A stretch of DNA of 64,000 nucleotides, taken from assembly GCA_009843525.1 (NCBI GenBank), contig VYDH01000016.1:1-64000 (forward strand), read 5' to 3'. This document shows positions 36,423 through 45,369 of this stretch, one piece after another (the first letter of the stretch is position 1; the number at the start of each line of letters is the position of its first letter). The DNA comes from Acidimicrobiales bacterium. Its GTDB lineage: Bacteria > Actinomycetota > Acidimicrobiia > Acidimicrobiales > Poriferisodalaceae. The translations under genes were made by a program, and so were the position numbers. The notes under the pieces were generated by a model, which ran no database searches, had not been told where the DNA came from, and saw only the letters and a program-made list of their open reading frames with translations.

Positions 36423-37490
36423 TCAGGAGCGTTCGGCGCGGCCCAGCTCAGCGAGTATGGCCGAGAGCTGCTCGCCGTCGTCAGGCGTGTTGACAGGGAT
36501 CGAGAACTCGATGCGGTCGATGTGGGGGCCGTAGCGCTCACCCAGCAAACCGCCGATCTGGTCGTAGGTGCCGACGGTGGCGATGGTGTGGAGCATCTCG
36601 TCGGACACGATCGCCGAGATCTCATCCCAGCGCTGTGCCTTCGACAGCACCGCGGCCTGGGTGGCCTCATCAGTCCAGCCGTGCACGTCGAACGCTGCCC
36701 GGTAGGCGGGGGTGGACAGGTAGAAGCCGACTCGCTCGCGCACGGTGCGGGCCACCGCAGCCAGCGTCGCCTCATCGGGAGCCGTGGCCACCAGCGGCTT
36801 CATGCACCAGTTCACGGCGGCGGCGTTGCGCCCGGCACGCTCGGCCCCTCTGGCCACCGCCGGTGCCATGACCTCGGTGATGTACTTCGGCGAGCACACC
36901 GGGTGCAGCCGGATGCCGTCGGCCACCTCGCCGGCCACCCCGCACATGTTGGGATTGATGGCTGCGATGTGCACCGGAATGTCGGGGTGGGCGATGGGAC
37001 CGGGGTCGAACAGCGGCACCATCAGATTGAGCCGGTAGTGCTCGCTCTGGAAGTCGAGCGGCGTGCGCTCCTGCCAGCAGCGCCACACCGCACGCAGGGC
37101 GCCCACGTAGTCGCGCATCCACGGACCCGGCGCCGACCACTCCATGCCGTACCGGCGGCGAATGTGTCCACGCACCTGGCTTCCCAGCCCCAAGATGGCC
37201 CGACCTGCCGAGGCCTTCTGCAGCGTCCATGCCGACAGCGCCGTGACGGTGGGCGAGCGCGGGAATGCCATGGCCACCGAGGTGCCCAGACTCAGCGTGG
37301 ACGTCGCCACCGCCGCCATGGCGAGCAGCTGGTAGGGGTCATCCTTGGTTTCCTCCACCACGAGGGCGTCGTAGCCCAGTGCTTCTACCTGCGCCGCGGC
37401 GTCGCCGATCGTGGTGACGTCGAGCGGCACGTCGGGCGCTCGCAATCCCGGGTCCAGCTTGCCCAGCGGCAGCAGCGTCTCTGATTTCAT
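36423..37490 (-). CDS. LLM-class (F420-type) oxidoreductase
   Basis: This 355-residue luciferase-like TIM-barrel protein is of the kind that uses reduced F420 or FMN in actinobacteria. Features include ALGYDALVVEETKDDPY near residue 36, LSLGTSVAMAFPRSPTVTA near 67, ILGLGSQVRGHIRRRYG near 95 and VHIAAINPNMC near 172. It most resembles the F420-dependent group around TIGR03617-like proteins, which is a judgement by eye. The substrate is unknown. Gene order and strand match the dehydrogenase next to it. Confidence 0.88.
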   Translation of the reverse strand: MKSETLLPLGKLDPGLRAPDVPLDVTTIGDAAAQVEALGYDALVVEETKDDPYQLLAMAAVATSTLSLGTSVAMAFPRSPTVTALSAWTLQKASAGRAILGLGSQVRGHIRRRYGMEWSAPGPWMRDYVGALRAVWRCWQERTPLDFQSEHYRLNLMVPLFDPGPIAHPDIPVHIAAINPNMCGVAGEVADGIRLHPVCSPKYITEVMAPAVARGAERAGRNAAAVNWCMKPLVATAPDEATLAAVARTVRERVGFYLSTPAYRAAFDVHGWTDEATQAAVLSKAQRWDEISAIVSDEMLHTIATVGTYDQIGGLLGERYGPHIDRIEFSIPVNTPDDGEQLSAILAELGRAERS

Positions 37491-37535
37491 GACTCAGCCT
37501 TCATGACCCGATCTCCGTGGCTCAGGTTTCTCGGT

Positions 37536-38549
37536 TCAGCCCTGCACACCCAGCCGCGGCGTCCCGCCGGCGAGGAAGGTTGCGAGCTGGTCGATGAAGA
37601 GGTCGTCGTTGCGGGAGGCCATCCCGCTTCCGGCCCCTCCGATGTGGGTGGTCATCACTACGTTGGGGTGCTTCCACAGCGGGCTGCCCTCGGGCAGCGG
37701 CTCCGCATCGAACACGTCGAGCACCGCAGTCGCCGCCCGGTCGCCGTCCAGCCAGACGAGCAGGTCGTCGGTGTCGATGACCGCCCCTCGGGACACATTC
37801 ACCAGCACCACGTCGTCACGCAACGCCGACAGGAATTCGGCATCGACGAGCCCGCGGGTCTCGTCGGTGAGCGGGCAGGCCAACACCACCACATCGGCGA
37901 GCGGCAGCTCTTCGGCTATGCCCTCCATCGTCACCATCGCGTCGGCGGCCTCCAGGTCTGTCGCGCCGGCGACGCTGCGGCGGGCACCTACTACCACGGC
38001 GCCGAAGGGACGGGCCAGCGCCGCAACCTTGCGACCGATGGATCCGAATCCGATCACCAGCCAGCGGCTGCCCCGCACCTCTCTCCATGGCACCTGCAGC
38101 CACTCGCCGGCCCGGCGACGATCGATGCGCCCTTCCCAGCCGTGAAACGTGTGCAGCACCAGCGACATGGTGTGCTCGGCGGTGGCGTCGTTGGGAGCGT
38201 CGCTGCGGCTCAGCTGGACGCCCGCGCTCAGAAGCTGCTGGAAAGGCGGTGCATCGGTGCCGGCAAGACAGGCCTGAGTCCAGCGCAACGTCCCGGGAGC
38301 AAGCGCCGCGTCGACGAAGGCAGCCAGGTTGCCGCCGAACAGCAAGCCGATCGAGACCCAGGCGGCAACGGGCGCATAGGTGGCGTCGCCGGTCGGCATG
38401 CCGTCCGCGCCAGCGATCTGTGAGCCGTCGGGCAGGGTGATGCCGTCGCGGCTCCACAGCAGCGGCGTGAGGTCGTGATCGAGCGCCGCCAGCCGGTCGG
38501 CGAGATGGGCGTAGTCGTCGGCTGGCAACAGCACCTGGTGAGTATTCAC
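37536..38549 (-). CDS. D-isomer 2-hydroxyacid dehydrogenase
   Basis: This 337-residue NAD-binding protein has the GFGSIGRKVAALARPFG Rossmann motif (about residues 170-186) and DVVVLACPLTDETRGL near 235. LVNVSRGAVIDTDDL near 263 carries the catalytic arginine region; the glutamate lies in FDAEPLPEGSPLW near 293 and the catalytic histidine in TTHIGG near 310. Members reduce 2-oxo acids to D-2-hydroxy acids or act in the glyoxylate and serine pathways. The GTG at 38549 is used as start; the longer open frame upstream has no family similarity. Confidence 0.92.
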   Translation of the reverse strand: MNTHQVLLPADDYAHLADRLAALDHDLTPLLWSRDGITLPDGSQIAGADGMPTGDATYAPVAAWVSIGLLFGGNLAAFVDAALAPGTLRWTQACLAGTDAPPFQQLLSAGVQLSRSDAPNDATAEHTMSLVLHTFHGWEGRIDRRRAGEWLQVPWREVRGSRWLVIGFGSIGRKVAALARPFGAVVVGARRSVAGATDLEAADAMVTMEGIAEELPLADVVVLACPLTDETRGLVDAEFLSALRDDVVLVNVSRGAVIDTDDLLVWLDGDRAATAVLDVFDAEPLPEGSPLWKHPNVVMTTHIGGAGSGMASRNDDLFIDQLATFLAGGTPRLGVQG

Positions 38550-38592
38550 GCTGGAACGCTCGGCACTCCGAACGGCAAGCGCCGAGCGGCCA

Positions 38593-38598
38593 TAGGGT
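38593..38598 (+). promoter_or_regulatory. Putative -10 box of an MFS gene
   Basis: TAGGGT ends 8 nt before the ATG at 38607 and supports that start over the in-frame ATG at 38475, which overlaps the divergent gene. Confidence 0.45.
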
Positions 38599-38606
38599 TC
38601 GCAGCG

Positions 38607-39908
38607 ATGCGAACGGCCGGAGATCCCGTCGTGCACGCTGGAGCAGCCGCCGAAGCCGTGGTGCCCTCCGGCGCCGACGACGGCCCGCTGCAGCGCCTGG
38701 GCCTGAACTTCGTGCTGGTCGCCACCATGATCCTCGGCCCGATTCCGATGATGCTGCCGGCCGTGATGGCGGTTGATCTCATTGCCGCCCTGCAGATCAC
38801 CACCGGCGCCTTCAGCGTGGCGCTGACGGCCAACACGATCGTCGCAGCACTGTTCGCACCGCTGTCGGGCCGTCTCACCGATCGCGTCGGACCCAAGCTG
38901 TCGACGGTGCTGACCATTGCCACAGCCGGGATCGGCATGTTCGGGATGGCATTCGCCACCAACCTCTGGGTGCTCATGGCGTCGGCAGGGTTCGCCGGCC
39001 TCGGGCAGGGCTGGTGCAACCCGGCCACCAACAAGCTCATCGCCGAGCGGGTGCCCGCTGGGCGCCGCGGCACCATCACCGGACTCAAGCAGTCGGGCGT
39101 CATGTTCGGCATCTTCCTGTCTGGCTCCACGCTGCCGACGCTGGCCGTCTGGTTCGGTTGGCGGACTGCGATGGGCATCTATGGCGCGGCGGCGCTGGTG
39201 TGTGCGCTGGGCATCCAGCTGTGGATGCGCCCTGATGCCGACCCGAACGCTGAGGAACAAGCCGAGTACGAGGCGCCGCCGGGAGCGGTGTTCGCCGTCA
39301 AGCCGCTGCATCCCCGGCCAGTGCGGATGGCGCTCGCCGAGCGCGTCTACATCACGAAGATCGCCTGGTTCTCGCTGCTCATGGGAGGCGTGGTGGGCGG
39401 CGTGGGCCGATTTCAGGTGCTCTTCGCCGAGCAGTCTTTGGGCTGGACCAACTTCTGGGCCGGCATGGCCAGCGCGCTTGCGGGCATTACCGCAGCAGGG
39501 TCGCGCATCTGGTGGGCCCGCCTCACCGAGACCCGGGTCCGCCCGGCCAGTGCGCTCGCCATCCAGTCCGCGTTCACCGTGGTCGCCATGGCGCTGCTGC
39601 TGGCAACCACGTCCGTCCATGGCTCGCTGATGTGGGTGATGTCGCTGCTGGCGGGCTTCACGATGATGTCGTGGAACGCCGTGGCGATGCTGGCCATCAT
39701 CACCGGCGTTCCGGTCGCCCTCGCCGGGCGGGCGTCGGGAATCGTGATGCTCGGCTTCATGTCGGGATTGAGCATCGGCGGCCTCGCCGCGGGGTACGTC
39801 ATCGAGTGGACAGGCGGATTCGACACGGTCTGGCTGGCCTTTGCCGTCTGTGCCGCGGGCGCTTCGGTTCTGGCGATGACCATGCGCCGCCGCCGCGCCG
39901 TCATGTGA
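38607..39908 (+). CDS. MFS transporter
   Basis: This 433-residue major facilitator has twelve predicted helices. The motif-A-like loop SGRLTDRVGPKLSTVL (about residues 90-105) and the conserved GWRTAMGIYG segment near 186 are visible. It is divergent from the hydroxyacid dehydrogenase and precedes homogentisate dioxygenase, so uptake of an aromatic or hydroxy acid is a possibility, not a demonstrated function. Confidence 0.9.
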   Translation: MRTAGDPVVHAGAAAEAVVPSGADDGPLQRLGLNFVLVATMILGPIPMMLPAVMAVDLIAALQITTGAFSVALTANTIVAALFAPLSGRLTDRVGPKLSTVLTIATAGIGMFGMAFATNLWVLMASAGFAGLGQGWCNPATNKLIAERVPAGRRGTITGLKQSGVMFGIFLSGSTLPTLAVWFGWRTAMGIYGAAALVCALGIQLWMRPDADPNAEEQAEYEAPPGAVFAVKPLHPRPVRMALAERVYITKIAWFSLLMGGVVGGVGRFQVLFAEQSLGWTNFWAGMASALAGITAAGSRIWWARLTETRVRPASALAIQSAFTVVAMALLLATTSVHGSLMWVMSLLAGFTMMSWNAVAMLAIITGVPVALAGRASGIVMLGFMSGLSIGGLAAGYVIEWTGGFDTVWLAFAVCAAGASVLAMTMRRRRAVM

Positions 39909-39954
39909 GCAAGCGCCGACATCGGGGAGCCGAAGGGGGTTCGGCGGCCCGATC

Positions 39955-39960
39955 TAGGCT
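39955..39960 (+). promoter_or_regulatory. Putative -10 box of hmgA
   Basis: TAGGCT ends 7 nt before the ATG at 39968. Confidence 0.5.
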
Positions 39961-39967
39961 GGCATCC

Positions 39968-41290
39968 ATGGGGGATGACTTCGGGGTCGAGTATCAGAGC
40001 GGGTTCGGCAACGAGCACGCCACCGAGGCCGAGCCGGGTGTGCTGCCTCTCGGCCAGAACAGCCCTCAGCGCGTCGCCCACGATCTCTACACCGAGCAGC
40101 TCACCGGCAGCGCTTTCACGGTCGCCCGCGCCGATGCGATGCGCACCTGGATGTACCGCATCCGCCCGTCCGTGCGCCACGTCAGCGGCCTGCGCGACAT
40201 CGATCCGGGCAGCATCCGCACCTCGCCGTGCCGGGAGGGTTCTCCTCCCGTGGCACAGCTGCGCTGGAGCCCGGTCAACATTCCGACCGAACCCTGCACG
40301 TGGCTGGAAGGGCTCTGCACGCTGGCTGCGAACGGCGATGCCCACACCCAGTGCGGAGCCGCAACTCACCTGTACTTCGCCAACCGCTCGATGGAAGACG
40401 AGGTGTTCGCCAACGCCGACGGCGAGATGCTGATGGTCCCCCAGCAGGGGACGCTGCGGCTCGTCACCGAGATGGGCACGCTGACCGTCGGCCCGGCGGA
40501 GATGGCCACGGTTCCCCGCGGGGTGAAGTTCCGGGTGGAGCTGATGGAGGAATCAGCCCGGGGCTACGTGTGCGAGAACTACGGGGCGCCGTTCCGGCTG
40601 CCCGACCCGGGCCTGATCGGCGTGGACGCGCTCGCCATGCCCCGGGACTTCCTGTACCCGGTGGCCAGTTACGAGGCCGACGACCGCCCGACCCGGCTGG
40701 TCTTCAAGCACGACGGCCGCCTGCTCGAGACGCATCTGCCGCACTCGCCGCTGGACGTGGTGGCGTGGCACGGCAACTTCGCTCCTTACAAGTACGACCT
40801 GCGCAATTACTGTCCGCTCGGGCCGCTGCTGTTCGACCACCCGGCGCCGTCCATCTGGACGCTGCTGACCTCGCCGTCGGAGTCCCCGGGCACTGCCAAT
40901 GTCGACTTCGTGCTGTTTCGCGAGCGCTGGGCGGTGCAGGAGCACACGTTCCGGCCGCCCTGGTACCACTCCAACGTGATGAGCGAGCTGATGGGCCTGG
41001 TCGAGGGCACCTATGACGCCAAGCCCGAAGGGGGCTTCCTGCCCGGCGGCGTCAGCATCCACAACGCTTTCCTGCCCCACGGCCCCGACATCGAGGCCTA
41101 CGACGCAGGCACCACGGCCGAGCTCGAGCCGCGGCGGATGGCCGACATGCTGGCCTTCATGTTCGAGTCCCGCTACGCATGGATCCCCACCGCGTGGGCT
41201 GCGGGCCTGGCCGAGTTGCAGGACGACTACGCCGCCGCCTGGTCGCCGCTGGACGACCGCAGCACCCTGCGCCGCAACGGCGACGGCTGA
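39968..41290 (+). CDS. hmgA: Homogentisate 1,2-dioxygenase
   Basis: This 440-residue Fe(II) ring-cleaving enzyme of tyrosine and phenylalanine breakdown makes maleylacetoacetate. The N-terminal YQSGFGNEHATEA (about residues 7-19) is diagnostic. HGNFAPYKYDLRNY lies near 263, iron ligands in PPWYHSNVMSELMG near 328-341, and the third ligand in FLPHGPD near 365. The length is normal. The fahA and maiA partners are not in the window. The start is the first ATG with family similarity; the longer open frame upstream is a shadow of the MFS gene. Confidence 0.97.
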   Translation: MGDDFGVEYQSGFGNEHATEAEPGVLPLGQNSPQRVAHDLYTEQLTGSAFTVARADAMRTWMYRIRPSVRHVSGLRDIDPGSIRTSPCREGSPPVAQLRWSPVNIPTEPCTWLEGLCTLAANGDAHTQCGAATHLYFANRSMEDEVFANADGEMLMVPQQGTLRLVTEMGTLTVGPAEMATVPRGVKFRVELMEESARGYVCENYGAPFRLPDPGLIGVDALAMPRDFLYPVASYEADDRPTRLVFKHDGRLLETHLPHSPLDVVAWHGNFAPYKYDLRNYCPLGPLLFDHPAPSIWTLLTSPSESPGTANVDFVLFRERWAVQEHTFRPPWYHSNVMSELMGLVEGTYDAKPEGGFLPGGVSIHNAFLPHGPDIEAYDAGTTAELEPRRMADMLAFMFESRYAWIPTAWAAGLAELQDDYAAAWSPLDDRSTLRRNGDG

Positions 41291-41317
41291 TCGCTCGTCC
41301 CGCCAGAGCGTCGACTG

Positions 41318-42130
41318 ATGGCTGCGACACGAGCGAGTGCTGATCTGGGGGGCCGGGTGGCGATCGTCACCGGTGCGGGTGCACGCGCGGACGGGATCGG
41401 CAACGGGCGGGCTGCGGCGATCCTGCTGGCCGAGGCCGGAGCGCATGTGCTGGCGGTGGATCGCAAGCCCGCGCTCGCCGAGGCAACCGCCGAGATGATC
41501 AGCGCCGAGGGAGGCAGCGCCGCCGCTATCGGCGCCGATGTGACCGTTGAAGCCGATTGCGAGGCAATGGTGAAGGTTGCGCTCGACCGGTGGGGCCGGC
41601 TGGACATCTTGGTCAACAACGTGGGCATCGGCAGCGACGGCACCGTGGTGACGGGCGCTGTCGATGCGTGGCAGCGAGTGATGGACGTGAACCTGACTTC
41701 GATGGTGCTGGCGTCACGCCACGCCATCCCGGCGATGAACTCTCACTCGGGTGGGGGAGCGATCGTCAACATCTCGTCCATTTCGGCGCTGCGGCCGCGC
41801 GGCATGACGGCCTACTCGACCTCCAAGGGGGCGATCATGGCGCTCACCGCCGCCATGGCCGTCGACCACGGCACCGAGGGCGTGCGGGTGAACTGCGTGG
41901 CTCCCGGGCCCGTGCGCACGCCGATGGTGGGCGGCGACGACATGCCCGACGAGCTTGCCGAGGCCCGTCGACGGGCCAGCGTGCTGAAGATCGAGGGCAA
42001 CGGCTGGGATATCGGCGCGGCGGTGCGGTTCCTGTGCACCGACGAGGCCCGCTACATCACCGGCCACACGCTGGTCGTCGACGGCGGCGTGACCCTGCGA
42101 GGCCCGTCACGCGCCTCGCCGCGGGGCTGA
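41318..42130 (+). CDS. SDR-family oxidoreductase
   Basis: This 270-residue classical SDR has the nucleotide motif TGAGARADGIGNG (about residues 18-30; longer than usual between the glycines), NNVGIG near 96, ISSISA near 148 and catalytic YSTSK near 163. VAPGPVRTPMVGG lies near 190 and HTLVVDGG at the end. The substrate is unknown. It lies 27 nt after hmgA on the same strand and may be co-transcribed with it. Confidence 0.92.
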   Translation: MAATRASADLGGRVAIVTGAGARADGIGNGRAAAILLAEAGAHVLAVDRKPALAEATAEMISAEGGSAAAIGADVTVEADCEAMVKVALDRWGRLDILVNNVGIGSDGTVVTGAVDAWQRVMDVNLTSMVLASRHAIPAMNSHSGGGAIVNISSISALRPRGMTAYSTSKGAIMALTAAMAVDHGTEGVRVNCVAPGPVRTPMVGGDDMPDELAEARRRASVLKIEGNGWDIGAAVRFLCTDEARYITGHTLVVDGGVTLRGPSRASPRG

Positions 42131-42199
42131 GCGGGCCGCAGCCGTCATGCGCCTCGCTGGCTGAGCCGGTCACGGGCCGCCACGCGCCGCGCCGATCGG

Positions 42200-43582
42200 C
42201 TACACCCGCTGCTGGCGGAAGCCGCTGGCGTAGTGCGTCTCGGGCAGGCGCCGATGGCCGAAGAGCTTCTCTCGCAGCGTTCCCGGCTGGTATTCCCGCT
42301 GCACCAGTCCTCGCTCGCGCAGAACCGGCACGACGCCGTCGATGAAGTCGACGAACGTGCCGGGGGTGGTGGCATACACCAGGTTGAAGCCGTCCACGCC
42401 CTGGTCCAGGCGACGCTGCATGCCATCCGCGATCTGCTCGGGCGATCCCACCAGGAACTGGCCGGCCATGTTCAGCTTGATGAGGTCCCCGAAGGTGCGC
42501 GTGCCCGGCCGGGCTGAATCCAGCAGCGATTTCACCGGGCCCCGTACGCCCTCGGTGCGCAGCGTCTCGAGCGGCTGGTCGGGATCGATGTGGCTGAGGT
42601 CCACGTTGAGGTTGCCGCTGAGATGCGCCAGGCCGGCCTCCAGCGAGAGCGTTTCGAGATAGTCGGCGTGCTTGGCCTTCGCCTCGGCCTCGGTGCCGCC
42701 CACGATGGGGGACAGGCCGGCGATGATCTTCACGTCATCGGGATGGCGTCCGGCTGCAGCGACCCGGCGCTTGATGTCTGCAGCGATGCGCTCGAGTCCC
42801 CGAGAGGCTGCCACTACGAAGACGCACTCGGCGTGCTTGGCGGCGAAGTCCCGTCCTCGATCCGACGAGCCGGCTTGGTATATCACCGGTGTGCGCTGCG
42901 GCGACGGCTCGGCCAGGTGCGGGCCCGCCACGGTGTAGTACGGGCCTTGGTGGTCGATCGGCCGGATGCCGGCCGGATCGGCATAGACACCGCGCTCGGT
43001 GTCGGCCAGCACCGCGTCGTCAGACCAACTGCCCTCCCAGAGCTTGTAGCAGACGTCCAGGTAGTCCTCAGCTCGCTCGTAACGAGTGTCGTGCTTCGGC
43101 AGCGCCTCGTAGCCGAGGCTCTGTGCACCGTTCTGCAGGTATGACGTGACCACGTTCCACGCCACACGCCCGCCGGTGAGGTGATCGAGCGTGGTGATCT
43201 GGCGGGAGAACGTGAACGGGTGCGCCTGCAGCACGTTGCTGGTGAACGCAAACCCGAGATGCTCGGTGACCGTCGCCATCGCGGGGATCAGCAGCATCGG
43301 GTCGTTGACGGGCACCTGCATGCCCTCGCGCAGCACGGTGTCGGCACTGCCCCGGTAGGTGTCGTACAGCCCGATCACGTCGGCCAGGAAGACGGCGTCG
43401 AAGCAGCCCGCCTCGCAGATGCGGGCCAGCTCCAGCCATGGCTCCAGCGAGGTGTATTCCCGCTGGCGGGTGTCGGCGCGCACCCACAGTCCCTGCTGGA
43501 TGTGGCTGACGCAGTTCATGGTGAACGCGTTCAGGATGATGCGCCGCCCGTCCGACCCGTCTGCCCCCGCGTCCGCCGCCAC
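42200..43582 (-). CDS. NtaA/SnaA/DszA-type flavin monooxygenase (LLM class)
   Basis: This 460-residue luciferase-like monooxygenase belongs to the NtaA/SnaA/DszA group, which uses FMNH2 from a separate reductase to oxidise amines or thio compounds. Diagnostic stretches are WLELARICEAGCFDAVFLADVIG (about residues 48-70), LDHLTGGRVAWNVVTSYLQN near 131 and RTPVIYQAGSSDRGRDFAAKHAE near 235. The GTG at 43582 is preceded by GAGACT at 6 nt, a possible variant promoter box. It is convergent with the SDR gene. Confidence 0.93.
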   Translation of the reverse strand: MAADAGADGSDGRRIILNAFTMNCVSHIQQGLWVRADTRQREYTSLEPWLELARICEAGCFDAVFLADVIGLYDTYRGSADTVLREGMQVPVNDPMLLIPAMATVTEHLGFAFTSNVLQAHPFTFSRQITTLDHLTGGRVAWNVVTSYLQNGAQSLGYEALPKHDTRYERAEDYLDVCYKLWEGSWSDDAVLADTERGVYADPAGIRPIDHQGPYYTVAGPHLAEPSPQRTPVIYQAGSSDRGRDFAAKHAECVFVVAASRGLERIAADIKRRVAAAGRHPDDVKIIAGLSPIVGGTEAEAKAKHADYLETLSLEAGLAHLSGNLNVDLSHIDPDQPLETLRTEGVRGPVKSLLDSARPGTRTFGDLIKLNMAGQFLVGSPEQIADGMQRRLDQGVDGFNLVYATTPGTFVDFIDGVVPVLRERGLVQREYQPGTLREKLFGHRRLPETHYASGFRQQRV

Positions 43583-43624
43583 GGCGTCAGTCTCGCATCA
43601 CTCGCTGTGAGCTGTCCCGACCCG

Positions 43625-44383
43625 TCAGCGAGAGTTGGGGCTGGGGGCTGCGAGATAGCTGTCGACGATCTCGGCAGGGTCGCCGGCGGCCCGGATGCGG
43701 CCCTCGTCCAGCCAGACCACCCGGTCGCAGAAGCGCCGGATCTCGTTCATGTTGTGGGTGACCAGCACCACCGACCCCGAGGCTGAGCGCACGTCGTCGA
43801 TGCGTTCGGCCGCCAGCCGCCGGAACTCCTCGTCGCCCACCGTCAGCGCCTCGTCGATCAGCAGGATCTCGGGAATGCGGGCGGTGGCGATGGCAAAGCG
43901 CAGCCGGGCGCGCATGCCCGAGGAGTACGTGCGCATCGGCCGGTCGATGTCGGCACGCAGCCCGGCGAAGTCGATGATCTCGTCCATCCGGCGCTCCACT
44001 TCGGCACGGGTGAACCCCAACGCCAGACCGCCGATCAGGATGTTGCGCCGCCCCGAGAGCGCCGGTCGCAGCACCGATGACACCCCGAGCAGCGACGGCC
44101 GCGACCGTCCCCGGATGGTGCCCGAGCGCAGCGGCAGCAGCCCGGTCATCGCGGCGAGCAGCGTCGACTTGCCCGCACCGTTCGGCCCGATCAGCCCCAG
44201 CGTCTCGCGCTCGAACAGATCCAGCGTCACGCCTTGCACTGCGGGGATCATGCGGTGCTGGCGACGCACCCGGCCCCGGGCAAAGCCCTGCTTGAGACCC
44301 ATGGCCGGCTCCTCGAACACCCGGTAGCTGACGTGGGCGTCGCGTACCTCGACGGTGACATCGGGATTGCCAGAGTCAGTCAT
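43625..44383 (-). CDS. Polysaccharide ABC exporter, ATP-binding subunit (Wzt/TagH-like)
   Basis: This 252-residue ABC ATPase has Walker A GPNGAGKST (about residues 66-74), the signature YSSGMRARLRFA near 157, Walker B ILLIDEAL near 178 and the switch histidine in VTHNMNE near 214. The segment with LSGRRNILIGGLALG is typical of the Wzt/TagH exporters of O-antigen and teichoic acid, which bind undecaprenyl-linked glycans. It overlaps the permease gene by 4 nt (ATGA). It lacks the extra C-terminal glycan-binding domain of some Wzt proteins. Confidence 0.93.
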   Translation of the reverse strand: MTDSGNPDVTVEVRDAHVSYRVFEEPAMGLKQGFARGRVRRQHRMIPAVQGVTLDLFERETLGLIGPNGAGKSTLLAAMTGLLPLRSGTIRGRSRPSLLGVSSVLRPALSGRRNILIGGLALGFTRAEVERRMDEIIDFAGLRADIDRPMRTYSSGMRARLRFAIATARIPEILLIDEALTVGDEEFRRLAAERIDDVRSASGSVVLVTHNMNEIRRFCDRVVWLDEGRIRAAGDPAEIVDSYLAAPSPNSR

Positions 44384-45249
44384 GCGCCGAGCCTCTGCTC
44401 GGACCGGTGGAACACGACGAAACCCAGCGCCGGCATCACGATGCACCACAGCACCAGGCCGGCGACGACCCACAGATCCACTGGCTCGCCCAGCAGGCAC
44501 CAGCGCGCACAGGTGATCACGTCGTAGACCGGGTTGAGCGCGAAGGCACGCCGCCACGCCGTGCTCTGCACGAACGCATCGACGCTGAAGATCACGCCCG
44601 AGCCATAGAACAGCAGCCGGAACAGGTGCGGCAGGATCTGGCGCAGGTCGCGCATAGTCGTGCCGATACGGGCCACCAGCAGCGCAACGCCGAAATTGAA
44701 GGCGAACTGTGCCACCAGCACGGCCGGCAGCACCAGCCAACGCAGCGTCGGCAGCTCGCCGGTGGCGAGCACCGCCAGCAGCGCCAGCACCAGCGCGGGC
44801 ACGAACGCGGCGGTCTGCCCGTTGACCGATGCCGCTGGCAGCAGGATGCGCGGGAACTGGATCGATCGGATCAGGCCCAGGTTCTGGGTGATCGAGCCCG
44901 ACGCTTCCAGCGTGACGCGCTGGGTGAGGTGGAACAGCACCACGCCGATGATGAGGAACCCCAGGAAGTTGTCGACCCCGCGCCGGGTGTCGATGATGAC
45001 GCCGAAGACCAGGAAGTACACGCCCACCAGCAGGGCAGGATTCACCAGATGCCAGAGCTGGCCCAGCGTGGTGTCCATGTTCTGGGCCCGGAGATCCTGC
45101 GCGGGCACCACGATGGCGAACTCCCGACGTCTCCACGCTTCGCGCAGGTAGGCCAGCGTCGACGGACGGGACGTCAAGTCGATGAGGGGCCGGGCTGCTG
45201 CCTCGCCTCCGTCGTCGGCTGTGCTGGTTGTGCCTCCTTCGTCGGCCAT
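44380..45249 (-). CDS. Polysaccharide ABC exporter, permease subunit (Wzm/TagG-like)
   Basis: This 289-residue ABC-2-type permease has six hydrophobic segments after a cytoplasmic N-terminus that includes DLRAQNMDTTLGQLWHLVNP, the typical Wzm/TagG amphipathic entry. It forms a homodimer with the ATPase encoded next to it and moves a lipid-linked polysaccharide across the membrane. Two ATGs are possible (45258 and 45249). A TAGGAT box overlaps the first and lies 7 nt before the second, so the second is chosen. It is divergent from the glycosyltransferase gene. Confidence 0.92.
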   Translation of the reverse strand: MADEGGTTSTADDGGEAAARPLIDLTSRPSTLAYLREAWRRREFAIVVPAQDLRAQNMDTTLGQLWHLVNPALLVGVYFLVFGVIIDTRRGVDNFLGFLIIGVVLFHLTQRVTLEASGSITQNLGLIRSIQFPRILLPAASVNGQTAAFVPALVLALLAVLATGELPTLRWLVLPAVLVAQFAFNFGVALLVARIGTTMRDLRQILPHLFRLLFYGSGVIFSVDAFVQSTAWRRAFALNPVYDVITCARWCLLGEPVDLWVVAGLVLWCIVMPALGFVVFHRSEQRLGA

Positions 45250-45256
45250 GCGGGTC

Positions 45257-45262
45257 ATCCTA
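45257..45262 (-). promoter_or_regulatory. Putative -10 box of the ABC exporter genes
   Basis: Read on the minus strand the hexamer is TAGGAT, 7 nt before the ATG at 45249. It excludes the overlapping ATG at 45258 as the start of a leaderless transcript. Confidence 0.5.
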
Positions 45263-45369
45263 CGAAGGCCGTCCCAGTGCCCTTGTGCCCGGCAGAGGCA
45301 GCCAGCGGGGGCATACTCACGCCGCTGAGTGATGTCCGGCGACGGACGTCTGACCGCAACGGACCGCCT

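Noticed and set aside
44407-45369. An N-terminal extension of the large glycosyltransferase to 1340 residues
   Set aside because: The extra 321 codons lie opposite the ABC permease gene and encode no recognisable domain; the GT-A fold starts soon after the GTG at 45370.
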